DNA of 64,000 bases from Hemibagrus wyckioides (GCF_019097595.1 NC_080716.1:31645901-31709900), one strand, 5' to 3'. Counted from the stretch's first letter, positions 1 to 15,030 are shown. The notes: generated by a model from the sequence alone, not told the origin. Numbers and translations are program-made.

Positions 1-210
1 GACAAATTCTCTAAATGTACTGCTAGTCTTACTCTACACCACTATAGATACTCCTATACTAATACTATAGCACCATCAGCATTTTATACAAAAACTGTAA
101 AATGACAGACGTTCCCCTTACAACTATAGATAATAAACACTCTAGACTACTACTAATCAGAATACTTGTAAAAATACTAAAATGCACATCCATGTGATTC
201 ATTTATTTAC

Positions 211-4519
<4,309 letters not shown>

Positions 4520-4564
4520 CTGATTAAAACAATAAAAGATCATATAATAGTTAATTTAACTCTT

Positions 4565-5040
4565 ATATACAAAAATGTCTCAGGTTACTTATGTAACCCA
4601 GTTCCCTGAGAAGGGCATGAGACACAGCCTCATGAAGTGCTATGGGAACGTTTATGTGTGAGTCTGTGTCTGAAACGTGTGTAAACACACCAGATTTATT
4701 GGCCAATGTGGGGTAAGGTGATGCAGCAACATGGGTCAACAAGACCATACAAAACCAAGGGCATATAAAACCTTGACCAGTCCAGGGTCAAGCAGGAGAA
4801 GGTTATGCAAGAGGGCCTGCAAATCTACTACTTTTTTAAGGAAGGTAAACGCTAGTAACATAGCCACCTTGACAGTCAGAAACTTCTCAGAGGCTGAGAC
4901 GAGGGTGTTGTTAAAACTAACAGGGACTATAGACAGATCTCAAGAAGGGACCCGTAGTCTGCAGAAAGACCTTACCAGTCTGACACTGCACAGAAACCGA
5001 GAGACAGGGAATGCCTCCCCACGGAGGGTCAGTCAGTAGG
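4565..5040. repeat. Dispersed repeat, probably transposon-derived
   Basis: The start (CTCAGGTTACTTATGTAACC, then CCCTGAGAAGGG) resembles a high-copy repeat of fish genomes. An open frame of about 100 codons spans 4731-5039 but has no recognisable domain and looks like chance. It separates the 42-nt exon array from the chemokine cluster. Confidence 0.35.
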
Positions 5041-5083
5041 AATGTGGCAAGCCGAAACCACAGACACATATACCTTAAGCATA

Positions 5084-5437
5084 GTCTATTTTTGTATTTA
5101 TAAAGAGAGAATAAAAAGAGAGACTGGTGAAGAACTAATGTATGCAATTGCTATAATGTAAGTGAGAACAGAAACTAGCTTGTTTCACCGACATTAAATG
5201 TAACTATAAAGAGACAAAATGTTTGAAGATTATTCTTTAAGACATAAAAATTGTAACCATGTAAAAATTGCCATGGTATAAGAGGAATAAAACATTTGGG
5301 CTTTATAAAACACATGCTGTTAAGGGTAAATCATCTTTACAGTGGTAACAGTAACTCTGCTTCATCACACCACATCACTCAGTATTTTACTGTAGGAAAT
5401 TCAGCATCACAATAAACCAGGCGTACTACTACTACTG

Positions 5438-5470
<33 letters not shown>
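5084..5470 (-). pseudogene. Chemokine intron-1 remnant
   Basis: The stretch parallels intron 1 of the chemokine genes at 7130-7540 and 23760-24200: the TGTAACCATGT/GTAACC region, the GGTAACAGTAACTCTGCTTC block, AATTCAGCATCACAATAAAC and a closing (AAT)n run. Where the other copies then reach exon 1, this one runs into unrelated sequence (GTCCGGATGTGACAAG). It is therefore a broken duplicate that kept intron but no exon. It lies just beyond the 3' end of the first chemokine gene. Confidence 0.6.
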
Positions 5471-5473
<3 letters not shown>

Positions 5474-6033
5474 TCCGGATGTGACAAGAACATTATAGTG
5501 TACATTTATAGATACTACATTATACAGACTATACAGCTATTGCTACGGTAACAGAAAACACATACACAAAGTTTATAATCAATTCCTATGACAAAAGTAA
5601 TATTTAATAAATAATTCATTACTCCTGATGCTTTCTGAAACCCTTCAGCTCCTGACATTAAATGTCACATCCAATTGTTTTTGTTTGTTTGTTTGTTTGC
5701 TGTTCTGCTATTCATTTTGTAAATTTGAGAATTTTTATGCATAACATTTGATATTTTGTCTTTAAAGTATTTACATTCTGTAATTACAGGTTTACAGTTT
5801 AACAAGTTCATGAGAAAAACACATACAAAAGCTGCTTAACTGCTTTGAACATAACATTTATTTTTATTTAAAGATAAAAGGAAAAAAACAACTTTAATCC
5901 GCCTGCTTTATTACAGGAAATGATGCACACAAAGATTGTTCTGAATAAGCCGGAGCAATTATGCATTTTTATTCATGCTTTTCATTCTGTAAAAGAAATA
6001 TTCATTTTGTTATAATGGATTTTCAGTGGAGTT
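5471..6033. other. Intergenic, nothing recognised
   Basis: AT-rich sequence between the intron remnant and the last exon of the first chemokine gene. Its right part probably holds the 3' UTR and polyadenylation region of that gene, but no single site is convincing. Confidence 0.4.
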
Positions 6034-7520
6034 TCACTCACTTCCAATATGGGCCTGACTGTAAGACAGACGCTCGTCAATTCTGTTCTTGAGGTTCTTC
6101 ACCCACATTTGGTCAGGATCTGCACACACCAGTTGACCGCCCTTTAGAGTAAAGCTGCAGAGAAGAGAGAAAAGATTTACATCAGTGTGAAACTGCAATA
6201 AAATCAGAAAATCCTGACACACCCCAACTTCTAAAATTATATAGAGTTAGATTCTGTTACACATAACCATAAAGATAACTTGAAAATACTAACTTTTATT
6301 ATGAATAAAAATGAGTGCATAAAAAGAATTAAGATTCAAGAAGCTTTATTGTCATTTCAACCCCATATAGCTGACGCAGTACATGGTTAAATGAAACAGC
6401 GTTTCTCCAGGACCTGGTGCTACAGAAACATACAACATAAAGTTTAAACACAAAAACAACACAGAGCTAGGACAGAAGTTTGTCCAAGCCACATAAAGTG
6501 AAAAGTTATTATGAATGAATTAAAGAAATATATATTATTGAGGGGCTGAAAGCTTACATGACTCCAGATTTAGTACACTGGTCTGTTACGGCATATCCTG
6601 CAATAAATTTGATAGGGACTGGTTGAGTCTGAAATCTGAAACAGCACGTCTTTGGTCCATTTGGACCTGTGTGAAAACATTTCTGCATTTAGTTCTGTGA
6701 TTAAATGTTCAATAAGAAAATATTAGACACTTTTATATCTAGTATCAGATGCAGACTGTTGTAGCTATTAAACTGTATTATGTCACAGTTGAATTCTGGA
6801 CTCTGATTGGTCAGAAGGTGTTGATTAGTTTTCTATAACAGCAGGTTTATATTAATGCACTGATTCTTACAGGTTATTTGTTTCCATATTAACAGCTCAG
6901 CAGGGACCTGTACAGCACATGTGAGACTTAAACAGATAAATGTATTAAATTGTTCATATTGTGAAGTTTTCTTTAAGGAGACATTTATTTAACATGAATT
7001 GAATTTATTGAATAATATTTTTTGACCCCAGTGTCAGAGCTTTTGTTTTAAACTTTAGTTTTTCCAAAATCTTCAAGGCAGAGGAATTTACACTTTAATG
7101 TTTCTCAGTAATGTGATAAGATGTATTTTTGTTTTGTTTTATTAAATTAAAGAGAGAGAAAAAGAGAAGCCAGGAACTCATATATTATAATGTAAATGAG
7201 AACAAAGTGTAACTTGTTTCACTGACATTAAATGGAACTGTAAAGCATATGAAAGGTCATTCTTTAAGATATAAAAATTGTAGCCGTTGCTAATTTGGTG
7301 TAAGAGTAATAAAACACTTGGGGACATGCTGTTACAGGAAAATCACCAACTTTCCAGTGGTAACAGTAACTCTGCTTCATCACACCACATCACTCAGTAT
7401 TTTACTGTAACAGTGTGACAAACACACAGGGGTTTATTAACACTGCTTATTTTCAGCAACCTGCTCGTCTTTTTAGGAAATTCAGCATCACAATAAACCA
7501 GGAGTTTACTAATACTACTG

Positions 7521-7586
<66 letters not shown>

Positions 7587-7671
7587 TAAGAAAGATGAAT
7601 TTTCTCTTACTCTGGGCCATTGTGAAGGACTGAAGGCAGGCGAGAACCAGCAGGAGAGAACAATAGAACAT
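6034..7671 (-). CDS. CC chemokine (gene 1), three exons
   Basis: Secreted CC-type chemokine; the family binds G-protein-coupled receptors to attract leukocytes. Exons are 7671-7611 (61 nt), 6666-6558 (109 nt) and 6154-6034 (121 nt), joined in phases 1 and 2 with GT-AG borders, giving 96 residues and a TGA stop. Exon 1 encodes a signal peptide (MFYCSLLLVLACLQSFTMAQ). Exon 2 holds the adjacent cysteines (PKTCCFRF) and the third cysteine (TDQCTKSG). Exon 3 holds FTLKGG, the fourth cysteine (LVCADP) and the C-terminal helix starting MWVKNL. Start chosen at 7671 because it gives a signal peptide matching the paralogues; an upstream in-frame ATG at 7686 would add five residues. A TATA box lies at 7762-7769. 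Intron 2 holds a LINE 3' end, and intron 1 a long (AAT)n run and a dispersed repeat. Orthology to a numbered mammalian CCL gene is not claimed. Confidence 0.9.
6333..6500 (-). mobile_element. Rex1-like LINE 3' UTR fragment
   Basis: Reads on the minus strand as the 3' end of a fish LINE: the GCACCAGGTCCTGGAGAAAC block, the chart of TACTGCGTCAGCTATATGG and the terminal AATAAAGCTTCTTGAATC. Sister copies lie at 8310-8560, 11440-11650, 16188-16290 and 17040-17250. It sits in intron 2 of the first chemokine gene in sense orientation. Confidence 0.65.
6781..6930. repeat. Dispersed CTGATTGGTCAGAAGG repeat
   Basis: A short interspersed repeat recognised by TCTGATTGGTCAGAAGGTGT followed by a TTTCTATAACAGCAG block and a region near AACAGCTCA. 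Related copies are at 14301-14460 and 23461-23610 (intron 1 of the next chemokine genes), 32190-32375 and 42520-42670 (reverse orientation), and 56181-56320. Copies outside the cluster show it is not just duplicated intron. Confidence 0.55.
7520..7584. repeat. (AAT)n microsatellite in chemokine intron 1
   Basis: About 21 AAT/TAA units just inside intron 1 of chemokine gene 1. Corresponding runs occur at 14640-14690 and 24174-24220 in the paralogues. The left boundary of the inverted duplication falls inside this run. Confidence 0.9.
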
Positions 7672-7870
7672 GACTGCTGCTGACAAGGAGGATGATGATG
7701 ATGATGATAAAGATGATGGTCAGGAACAGAAAGATATTAATGCAGATATCACCTTGTTCAGTTTATATAGCTGGTGAGAGGAGTGAAAGAGTGTGGTTTG
7801 TGTGTTTAGGTGACGTTTTCTTTGTCTAAGAGGGAAAAAAACTGACAGGAAATCCAGCTGCGGTTTTCAC
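7672..7870 (-). promoter_or_regulatory. Promoter and 5' UTR of chemokine gene 1
   Basis: The TATA box TATATAAA reads on the minus strand at 7762-7769, about 90 nt above the start codon, followed by a 5' UTR with a (CAT)n-like run. Two blocks shared with the paralogous promoters are GTTTAGGTGAC (near 7806) and the GACAGGAAATCCAGCTGCGG region at 7843-7868. The second contains GGAAATCC, which partly resembles an NF-kappaB half-site arrangement and an ETS core; that reading is inference. Confidence 0.65.
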
Positions 7871-8309
7871 CTTAGTGAGAAAGAACTGAATGTTTAACAC
7901 TTTTTTAACCAAACTCATCTTACACTTCTGTAGTAAAGTCCATAAGATTATATATAAATTAAGATTATAAGATTATATAGATGTCCTAAACATTTGTGTA
8001 TAATGTCAGCAGTTAAATCTCAATACACAGATTTTAAAAAAATTCTTCTTATTATTAGATGTGCCTAATTCAATTCAATTCACTTTTACTATTGATCTCC
8101 TGAGTGCTGAAACCATCCTTGCCATGGTTGTGAAGGACTACATCAGACTGGGCTTGTCAGTCAGCATTACCTAAAGGTGATAAGGTAAGGAGGGCGGAGC
8201 CGGGAGAAATGACTGGTAAGTGTCTGGAGAATACTCTAATGTGTGTGTTGTTTTGCAATAAGCAGGAGATATGATAAATTAGGGTGTGTGTGTGTGTGTG
8301 TGTTTGTGT

Positions 8310-8560
8310 TAAGCTTGTCTTGTCATTTCATCCATATATAGCTGACACAGTAAATGAGAAAACGTTTCAACAGGAACCTGGTGCTACATAAAAAAACATA
8401 ACATATAGCTACAAAACAAAAAACGACAACACAGAGCTAAGGACAGAAAGTTATCCTAGCTACATAAAGCGCAACATGTGTACAGTACAGTACAGGACAC
8501 ATAGTGCTGGAAAATGTGCAAATTTGAATAACTGTAAACCAGTGGTTTCTTTTTAACATA
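8310..8560 (-). mobile_element. LINE 3' UTR fragment inside arm 1
   Basis: The same 3' UTR family as at 6333-6500, including ACCTGGTGCTACATAAAAAA and GACACAGTAAATGAG. Its mirror copy in arm 2 is joined to LINE coding sequence, while here the LINE stops at the arm boundary, 8657. Confidence 0.65.
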
Positions 8561-8582
8561 TATATGTTAAAACATATATGTA

Positions 8583-8614
<32 letters not shown>

Positions 8615-8657
8615 GCAGCAGTTGGTGACAGTGAAAACGACAAAAATAGCAACAGAA

Positions 8658-9420
8658 TTCTAGATGTTTGTACAGAAGAAGTGACGGATCAAATTCAGCA
8701 ATGTGACGCATCACTATGAAACAAAACATAAACACTTCCATTTGTCTTATAGCCATAAACTGACATTCAGCCATGTTACTCACTTATCTGTGGCTTTTTA
8801 AACATGTTTTTACAAATTTTACACATTTCACTACACTTCTACGTGATCTATGGGCTACATAGCGTGTTAACCGCTATCTACTTTGCACTTAACCCCCAAC
8901 ACACACACACAGACTCACACACACACATTTCTGTTGACCACAAAGAGCACTGTGGTCATTTTCTCACACAATGCCCTGCACTTTTTCTCTCACACTTTTT
9001 AAAAGCTACTGTGGAAAACAGTAGTTTAGTTATTAATGATTTGCTATGTAAATTTTATTTTAGAATGTTTATAGATGTTTAGACAAAAGAATAGAATATG
9101 TGTAGAATTAAAAAGAATCTGTTTAGAGTCAAAAACACAACATGACATCAGTATGGGAAAAAATCACTTTGATTTGTATTTAAGCCAAAAAACATTCAGC
9201 CTTGATAATCTTTTATCCAAACCTTTATAAACTAAATATTTTATGTACCTTTGTAACTTTGGAGACTGTGTGTCTGTGTTGTGTGATGTGGCGTGTTGTT
9301 TAACATAAGATCTGACTTTGGAAGCTTTGTTATTTCACTCCAATAATTTTATTTTATGCATTGATGTAGGTTTACCAGTGAAGAAGTGTTGAACTCTGTG
9401 CACATCTGTCTCACCTTAAC
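8658..9420. other. Spacer of the inverted duplication, left part
   Basis: AT-rich sequence with a short CA-rich patch near 8890-8930. No gene, RNA or named element recognised. Confidence 0.4.
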
Positions 9421-9596
9421 TGAAAACCACAGCTGGATTTCCTGTGGAAGAGGTGTGTTTTCTTTCTCTCTGAGTCAAACTGAAACATTTTCCCCTTTAA
9501 CCCAAACCACACACCAACCCACTATCATTCCTCTCATAGGACCTCTCAAGTGCTGATGTGATCTCTGCAATAAGAGAATTGTGTTTCTATCATCAT

Positions 9597-9640
<44 letters not shown>
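9421..9640 (+). pseudogene. Chemokine promoter remnant without a gene
   Basis: On the plus strand, ACCACAGCTGGATTTCCTGT (9427-9446), an AACCCAAACCACAC block and GTGATCTCTGCAATAAGAG followed by (CAT)n match, in order, the promoter and 5' UTR of the chemokine genes. The TATA box is not preserved, and after an expanded (CAG)n run (9606-9640) no signal-peptide exon follows. I read it as an older, decayed duplicate of the promoter region, oriented opposite to gene 1. Confidence 0.5.
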
Positions 9641-9641
<1 letters not shown>

Positions 9642-10790
9642 GTGGATATCCAGACACCCTACTTCCACTCGTCCAGTCGCACACTTCTTTAGGTGAGTCC
9701 CGCTAGTTGGAATATCAAAGAGGCTCCAACTGACCCAAAAGGAAAGGACACAAATTGGTGGAACCCAAACAGAGAGAAAAAGGCAGCCCCCCACCCCCAA
9801 GATATTGTGGCCAAGGGGATCTGTCAATATGTCTTTTTTAAGTCTACAATGAATTAACCAAGAACTGCATCTAACCCATCAAGCAGTTTGTTAACATGAG
9901 GCACTCGATATGTAGGTATTTGTAATTTAGATTAATTACTAAATTACTCCCATATCAAGTATAGCCTTGGTTGTTAGAGGTGGCTGTGTACCACCATCAG
10001 TGTAGGAATTTTATGTGCTGCTCTCTGGAATTAGTTTGACTGTGTAGAGCAAGAACGTGTTTAAAAAAAAATGCCTGTAATTTGGCTGGACTGAGTCTCC
10101 AATCGTAGATTTACCTCTGGTCCCAGCTCCTCTGGAATTACTGTCACCAAAGCCACAGGGATCACCTCTCCCCACAATTTGAGGAGACTGAAGTGATGGG
10201 CATCCTGTTGTCCCATCTTTGTCAGCATGATATGGGGCATGGCCCTGTTGGGCAGTGCAGAAGTACCTGCTGGCTGGACCAGGCTCTGAACACTTGCCTG
10301 GGCTTGGAGCAGGGCCTGGAAGTGCTGTTTCTGCTGTGCAGTGTGGGATTTTTTTTTAGGTCTACAGCTTTGAAACTGAGGGTTAATGAGATTGATGGGA
10401 TGTTTTTTGTGAGCAGCTCATAACTTGTATTCAGTGCTGACTACAATAAACCTCATCTATGTGATCATCCAGTCTGAAGAATTGTCTTTTTCTTTACTTT
10501 ACTGTGCTTGTTTGACTGAGCTAGTCTGGTCAATGTGGTGATTGGAGTCAGAAGATTTCACTTTAGATTTTTTTACCACAGCATGCAGGTCAAGGTGAGT
10601 CTGATGTTGGAACTTTTGAAGGACTTCACAATCTCTGCCAGTGGCATGCTTCTATCACAGTGTATCATCCTAATTTCTTAGATTTCGTCACCAGTGTAAT
10701 GTTTCATAAGGTTCTGCTTGGAATGTGGAAATAGGAATGTGTAGGCTTGGGATAATTCAAAGATATCTTTAATTTACCTGCGTTTTGATC
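9641..10790. other. Spacer, unassigned, possibly transposon debris
   Basis: No open frame of interest. Some stretches (for example 9690-9840 and 10070-10340) have the mixed composition of old LTR-element sequence, but I could not assign them. Several short plus-strand open frames here have no family features. Confidence 0.3.
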
Positions 10791-11655
10791 TCCAACTTTC
10801 AGTCACTGGCTGAGGAAAGCCCATATCCCTCCTCCCATCCTGACCACCTTCTACAGAGGGACCATTGAGAGCATCCTGAGAAGCTGCATCACTGCCTGGT
10901 TTGGTAACTGCACCGTCTCTGATCGCAAGACCCTTCAGCGTATAGTGAGGACAGCTGAGAAGATGATCTCTCCCCTCTATCATGGAAATTTACTCCACAT
11001 GCTGCATCCGCAAAGCAGACAGCATTGTAGATGACTCCACACACCCCTCACACACACTCTTTACCACACACCCCTCACACCCCACACACACACACACACA
11101 CTTACACACCCCACACACCCCTCACACACACTCTTCACCCTCCTGCCATCTGGAAAGAGGTACCGGAGCATTCAGGCCAATCTATCTATCTCATCATCTA
11201 TCACTATCACTCACTCACTCAATTGTGTGAGACTCAACACATGCATCTTTAACTCCACCCCCATTATACCTGTTTACTTGCTTGTATTTGCACATTATTC
11301 AATTGCTTCTGTTGCTATTTTTGTCGTTTTCACTGTCACCAACTGCTGCTATATATATATATATATATGTTTACATATATGTTTTAACATATATATGTTA
11401 AAAAGAAACCACTGGTTTACAGTTATTCAAATTTGCACATTTTCCAGCACTATGTGTCCTGTACTGTACTGTACACATGTTGCGCTTTATGTAGCTAGGA
11501 TAACTTTCTGTCCTTAGCTCTGTGTTGTCGTTTTTTGTTTTGTAGCTATATGTTATGTTTTTTTATGTAGCACCAGGTTCCTGTTGAAACGTTTTCTCAT
11601 TTACTGTGTCAGCTATATATGGATGAAATGACAAGACAAGCTTAACACAAACACA
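10791..11655 (+). mobile_element. Rex1-like LINE, C-terminal RT region and 3' UTR
   Basis: Frames around 10800-11170 read as the C-terminal part of a non-LTR reverse transcriptase ORF: FYRGTIESILRSCITAWFGN, then RKTLQRIVRTAEKM, and LLPSGKRYRSIQA, separated by frame breaks and a CA-rich expansion near 11040-11135. The 3' UTR follows to about 11655 in the same orientation and crosses the inner boundary of arm 2 at 11307. It is dead. Confidence 0.75.
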
Positions 11656-12099
11656 CACACACACACACACACCCTAATTTATCATATCTCCTGCTTATTG
11701 CAAAACAACACACACATTAGAGTATTCTCCAGACACTTACCAGTCATTTCTCCCGGCTCCGCCCTCCTTACCTTATCACCTTTAGGTAATGCTGACTGAC
11801 AAGCCCAGTCTGATGTAGTCCTTCACAACCATGGCAAGGATGGTTTCAGCACTCAGGAGATCAATAGTAAAAGTGAATTGAATTGAATTAGGCACATCTA
11901 ATAATAAGAAGAATTTTTTTAAAATCTGTGTATTGAGATTTAACTGCTGACATTATACACAAATGTTTAGGACATCTATATAATCTTATAATCTTAATTT
12001 ATATATAATCTTATGGACTTTACTACAGAAGTGTAAGATGAGTTTGGTTAAAAAAGTGTTAAACATTCAGTTCTTTCTCACTAAGGTGAAAACCGCAGC

Positions 12100-12284
12100 T
12101 GGATTTCCTGTCAGTTTTTTTCCCTCTTAGACAAAGAAAACGTCACCTAAACACACAAACCACACTCTTTCACTCCTCTCACCAGCTATATAAACTGAAC
12201 AAGGTGATATCTGCATTAATATCTTTCTGTTCCTGACCATCATCTTTATCATCATCATCATCATCCTCCTTGTCAGCAGCAGTC
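12100..12284 (+). promoter_or_regulatory. Orphan chemokine promoter, plus strand
   Basis: An apparently identical copy of the gene 1 promoter, with TATATAAA at 12187-12194 and the GCAGCTGGATTTCCTGTC block just above. It drives only the orphan exon 1 and points toward the 3' end of chemokine gene 2. Confidence 0.6.
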
Positions 12285-12345
12285 ATGTTCTATTGTTCTC
12301 TCCTGCTGGTTCTCGCCTGCCTTCAGTCCTTCACAATGGCCCAGA
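12285..12345 (+). pseudogene. Orphan CC-chemokine exon 1
   Basis: This is the plus-strand duplicate of gene 1 exon 1, coding for the signal peptide from ATG at 12285 to the donor GTAAG after 12345. The frame is intact, but no second or third exon follows on this strand; the next chemokine exons, at 13738 onward, are on the other strand. It cannot encode a chemokine by itself. Read through the donor, it could give a short peptide of about 60 residues ending near 12467, probably without function. Confidence 0.85.
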
Positions 12346-12629
12346 GTAAGAGAAAATTCATCTTTCTTATATTATTATTATTATCTAGAAACATTCTGTT
12401 TTCATTGTCCGCTTTTATTAACAAGTCATGTCATCACTTCACAAATCACAAGAGAAGAAGTCTGTAAAAATTCTTCCTTTTCTCAATGAGCCGCTTTCAA
12501 CAACATAACTATCATAAATATGACCCCTGACCTGGTAACTATTATCTGACAGTTAACATTAAATATTATTATTTCTATAGTAACCGCTCATTCACAGTAA
12601 CTCACCCCCATATGAACTGTATCTCTATT

Positions 12630-12775
12630 TTGAGAACTTCCTCGAGTTTTCAGTTCCACTTTTTGAATCATTGCTTCACAAAAACAACAAAACCACAGTG
12701 TCAGTGGTCATGATCATTGTTACTGCATCAAACCACCACTTGGGGGCGCTGCTGCTCAGGAAGGTTAGAGAGTAG
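12630..12775. repeat. Dispersed repeat with CCACCACTTGGGGGCGCTG
   Basis: Begins near a CCTCGAGTTTTCAG block and ends with CCACCACTTGGGGGCGCTG then CTGCTCAGG. Copies lie at 21835-21975 and 37018-37170, here and at 21.8 kb on the 3' side of a chemokine gene. Probably part of the duplicated segment, or an older interspersed element. Confidence 0.5.
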
Positions 12776-13737
12776 ATATGTGTATACACACACACACACA
12801 CACACACGGAAATCACAGGTGGAACTGGGGGACACGCCCCCCATTCCTGAGCGTTGTTCCCCTTAATATATCATTGTAAACCTAAACATGTAAATTTAAA
12901 TCATTTAATAATATGAACTGAAAGCAAATGGTGGAAATTATGAATTTAAAAGTGTGTTTTTATAAGTTTCAAAGTATTTCATCCCCCCTCTGCTTCACAG
13001 TGGTTTGGTCCACTACCTGCTATCACCGATCCCACACACGTTAGTCCAGTATGAGTGTCTGTGGTTCAGCTGTGTCTCACTGAGTAAGTAATTACTTTCA
13101 GTTTAGTTTTTACAGAACTTTAGTTCTGTAAACAGTGGTGCCAAGAACGTGGTACGTGTTTCACCTCAGGAAAATTTACTTGGTTATTCACTGAAATATT
13201 TCTGCTTTTAGAGAAAGATGGCGACACTGAAGGAAATTCTATCATCTTCTTAAACTTCATTCCTTTTTTCTCTTTGTCTTTAATTTCGAAAATGACGTTT
13301 TCTATCTATATTTATATTTCTGTAACAGTCAGTCTAAATAAATACACAGAAATGTTAATACAGTGACTATTTATTGACCTTCATTCTTCTACTATTTTGT
13401 GACAATTTGAAACTTTGTAAGAGAGAAAGAGTTTTTTAAAAAAATGAAGACAGAAACAAATCAAACTTTTCTTCACCAGAACAGGAAGTCATACACGGGA
13501 GAAAGAAATTCACAAAATGAAACAAACACACTGATCAGCCGTATGTGTAGATATTATAGATATTAATGTTTAAAATTAAATTATGATGCCATTTATGCAC
13601 AAATAAATAAATGAATTCATGTCAATAATTTATTGAATAAATCAAATTATGTTTAAATTTATAACAAACAAACAAACCTGTTTATGTAAAAAGTGCATTT
13701 TGTAAAAGAAATATTCATTACTTATTTAAGTAGAGAT

Positions 13738-14801
13738 TTAAACACTCTCTGTAGAATTGGTCTGGATGTTAAACAGACGCTGGTTAATTTTGTTCATGCG
13801 ATCCTTCACCCACTCGACACTGGGATCTACACACCGCTGACCACCGTTCTTCAGGGTAAAGCTGCAGAGGAGAGAGAAGATTTACATCAGTGTGAAACTG
13901 CAATAAAATCAGAAAATCAGACACTCTGACACGCCCCAAACCTCCAAGATAATATAAAGTTAGATTCTGTTACACACAACCATAAAGAAACAATAGACAT
14001 GAAAATACTAACTTTAGATTATTAATTAAAATTAACTGAACAAAAATTAGTTTCAAGGCTGAAAACTTACATGACTCCAGGTTTTGAACACTGAATATCT
14101 GTTACTGCATACGATGCAATGACTCTTACAGGGATTGGTTTATTCTGAAATCTGACACAGCACGTCTTTGGTCCATTTGCATTTGGACCTGTGTGAAAAC
14201 ATTTCTGTATTTAGTTCTGTGATTAAATGTTCAATAAGAAAATATTAGACACTTTTATATCTAGTATCAGATGCAGACTGTTGTAGCTATTAAACTGTAT
14301 TATGTCACAGTTGAATTCTGGACTCTGATTGGTCAGAAGGTGTTGATTAGTTTTCTATAACAGCAGCTCTGACAGTAGTGCAGGTTTATATTAATGCACT
14401 GATTCTAATTGTTTCCATAGCAACAGCTCATTCACAGGGACTCTTATGGATGATGTGAGGTATAAACAGATTTAAAAACGTGTGTGACATGGTGAAGTTT
14501 TCTCTAAGCAGGTTTATGGAACGTGTAACAGTGTGACAAACACACAGTGGTTTATTAACACTGCTTAATTTCAGAAACCTGCTCGTCTTTTTAGGAAATT
14601 CAGCACCAGAATAAACCAGGAGTTTACTAATACTACTGATAATAATGATAATAATAATAATAATAACAATAATAATAATAATAATAATAAACTTAGTGAC
14701 AAAAATATTAAAAAGATAAACTGTATCTTACCCTGGGCTGTTGTGAAGGACTGAAGGCAGGCGAGACCCAGCAGAACCAGCAGGAGAGAACGAGAGATCA
14801 T
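13738..14801 (-). CDS. CC chemokine (gene 2), three exons
   Basis: Exons are 14801-14732 (70 nt), 14188-14071 (118 nt) and 13861-13738 (124 nt), with GT-AG borders and the same phases as gene 1, giving 103 residues ending in TAA. The signal peptide is MISRSLLLVLLGLACLQ followed by SFTTAQ. Exon 2 has NGPKTCCVRFQ and DIQCSKPGV; exon 3 has FTLKNGGQRCVDP and a helix beginning EWVKDRMNKI. All four mature cysteines are present. Exon 2 carries one extra PNA repeat before the CC pair compared with gene 3. A TATA box lies at 14901-14908. As for the whole family, the product should be a small secreted chemoattractant; receptor and cell target are not deducible. It is the duplicate partner of gene 3. 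Confidence 0.9.
14301..14460. repeat. Dispersed CTGATTGGTCAGAAGG repeat (intron 1)
   Basis: Same family as 6781-6930; here it keeps the GCTCTGACAGTAGTGCAGG segment that gene 1 has lost. Confidence 0.55.
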
Positions 14802-15030
14802 GACTGCTGATGGTGATGATGATGATGACGAAGAAGATGATGAAGATGCTGATGGTCAGGAGCAGAATGGTATTAATGCAGATATCACCCCACTCTTCAG
14901 TTTATATAGTTGGTGAGAGGAGTGGGAGAGTGTGGGTTTGGGTGTTTAGGTGACAAAAAAGTTCCGATTTGACTAAGAGGGAAAAAAAAACCACCTCCTT
15001 CACAGGAAACCTGGCTTCAGTTTTCAGCTA
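14802..15030 (-). promoter_or_regulatory. Promoter and 5' UTR of chemokine gene 2
   Basis: The TATA box is at 14901-14908. Shared upstream blocks are GTTTAGGTGAC (near 14943) and CACAGGAAACCTGGCTTCAG (15001-15020). The 5' UTR has a CAT-rich run, as in the paralogues. Confidence 0.6.

Larger units (their letters stand above)
7572..8657. repeat. Inverted duplication, arm 1
   Basis: Reverse complement of 11307-12384. It carries exon 1 and promoter of chemokine gene 1, about 0.5 kb of upstream DNA and a LINE 3' UTR. Length here is 1086 bp against 1078 for the other arm. The 8-bp difference equals the difference of the (TA)n run (29 against 19 nt) minus that of the (CA)n run (18 against 20 nt). 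No other difference was seen by eye. Confidence 0.85.
11307..12384. repeat. Inverted duplication, arm 2
   Basis: Reverse complement of 7572-8657, separated from it by a 2.65-kb spacer. On the left the LINE runs through the boundary; on the right the chemokine copy stops in a short (TTA)n run after exon 1. Arm 1 shows the opposite pattern (gene complete, LINE cut). Confidence 0.85.

Noticed and set aside
4731..5039. 102-codon plus-strand open frame
   Set aside because: It lies in a dispersed repeat and has no family features.
9475..9827. Frames with poly-Ala, poly-Asp or poly-Leu
   Set aside because: They come from the (CAG)n and (CAT)n runs in a decayed chemokine 5' UTR.
7572..12384. Inverted arms as termini of a large foldback transposon
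   Set aside because: The arms hold a host promoter and exon plus a LINE tail, and no target duplication was seen at the outer borders. A duplication or assembly cause fits better.
12270..12467. 65-codon frame as a complete small secreted protein
   Set aside because: Only the first exon is conserved; the rest is intron read-through past a good donor.
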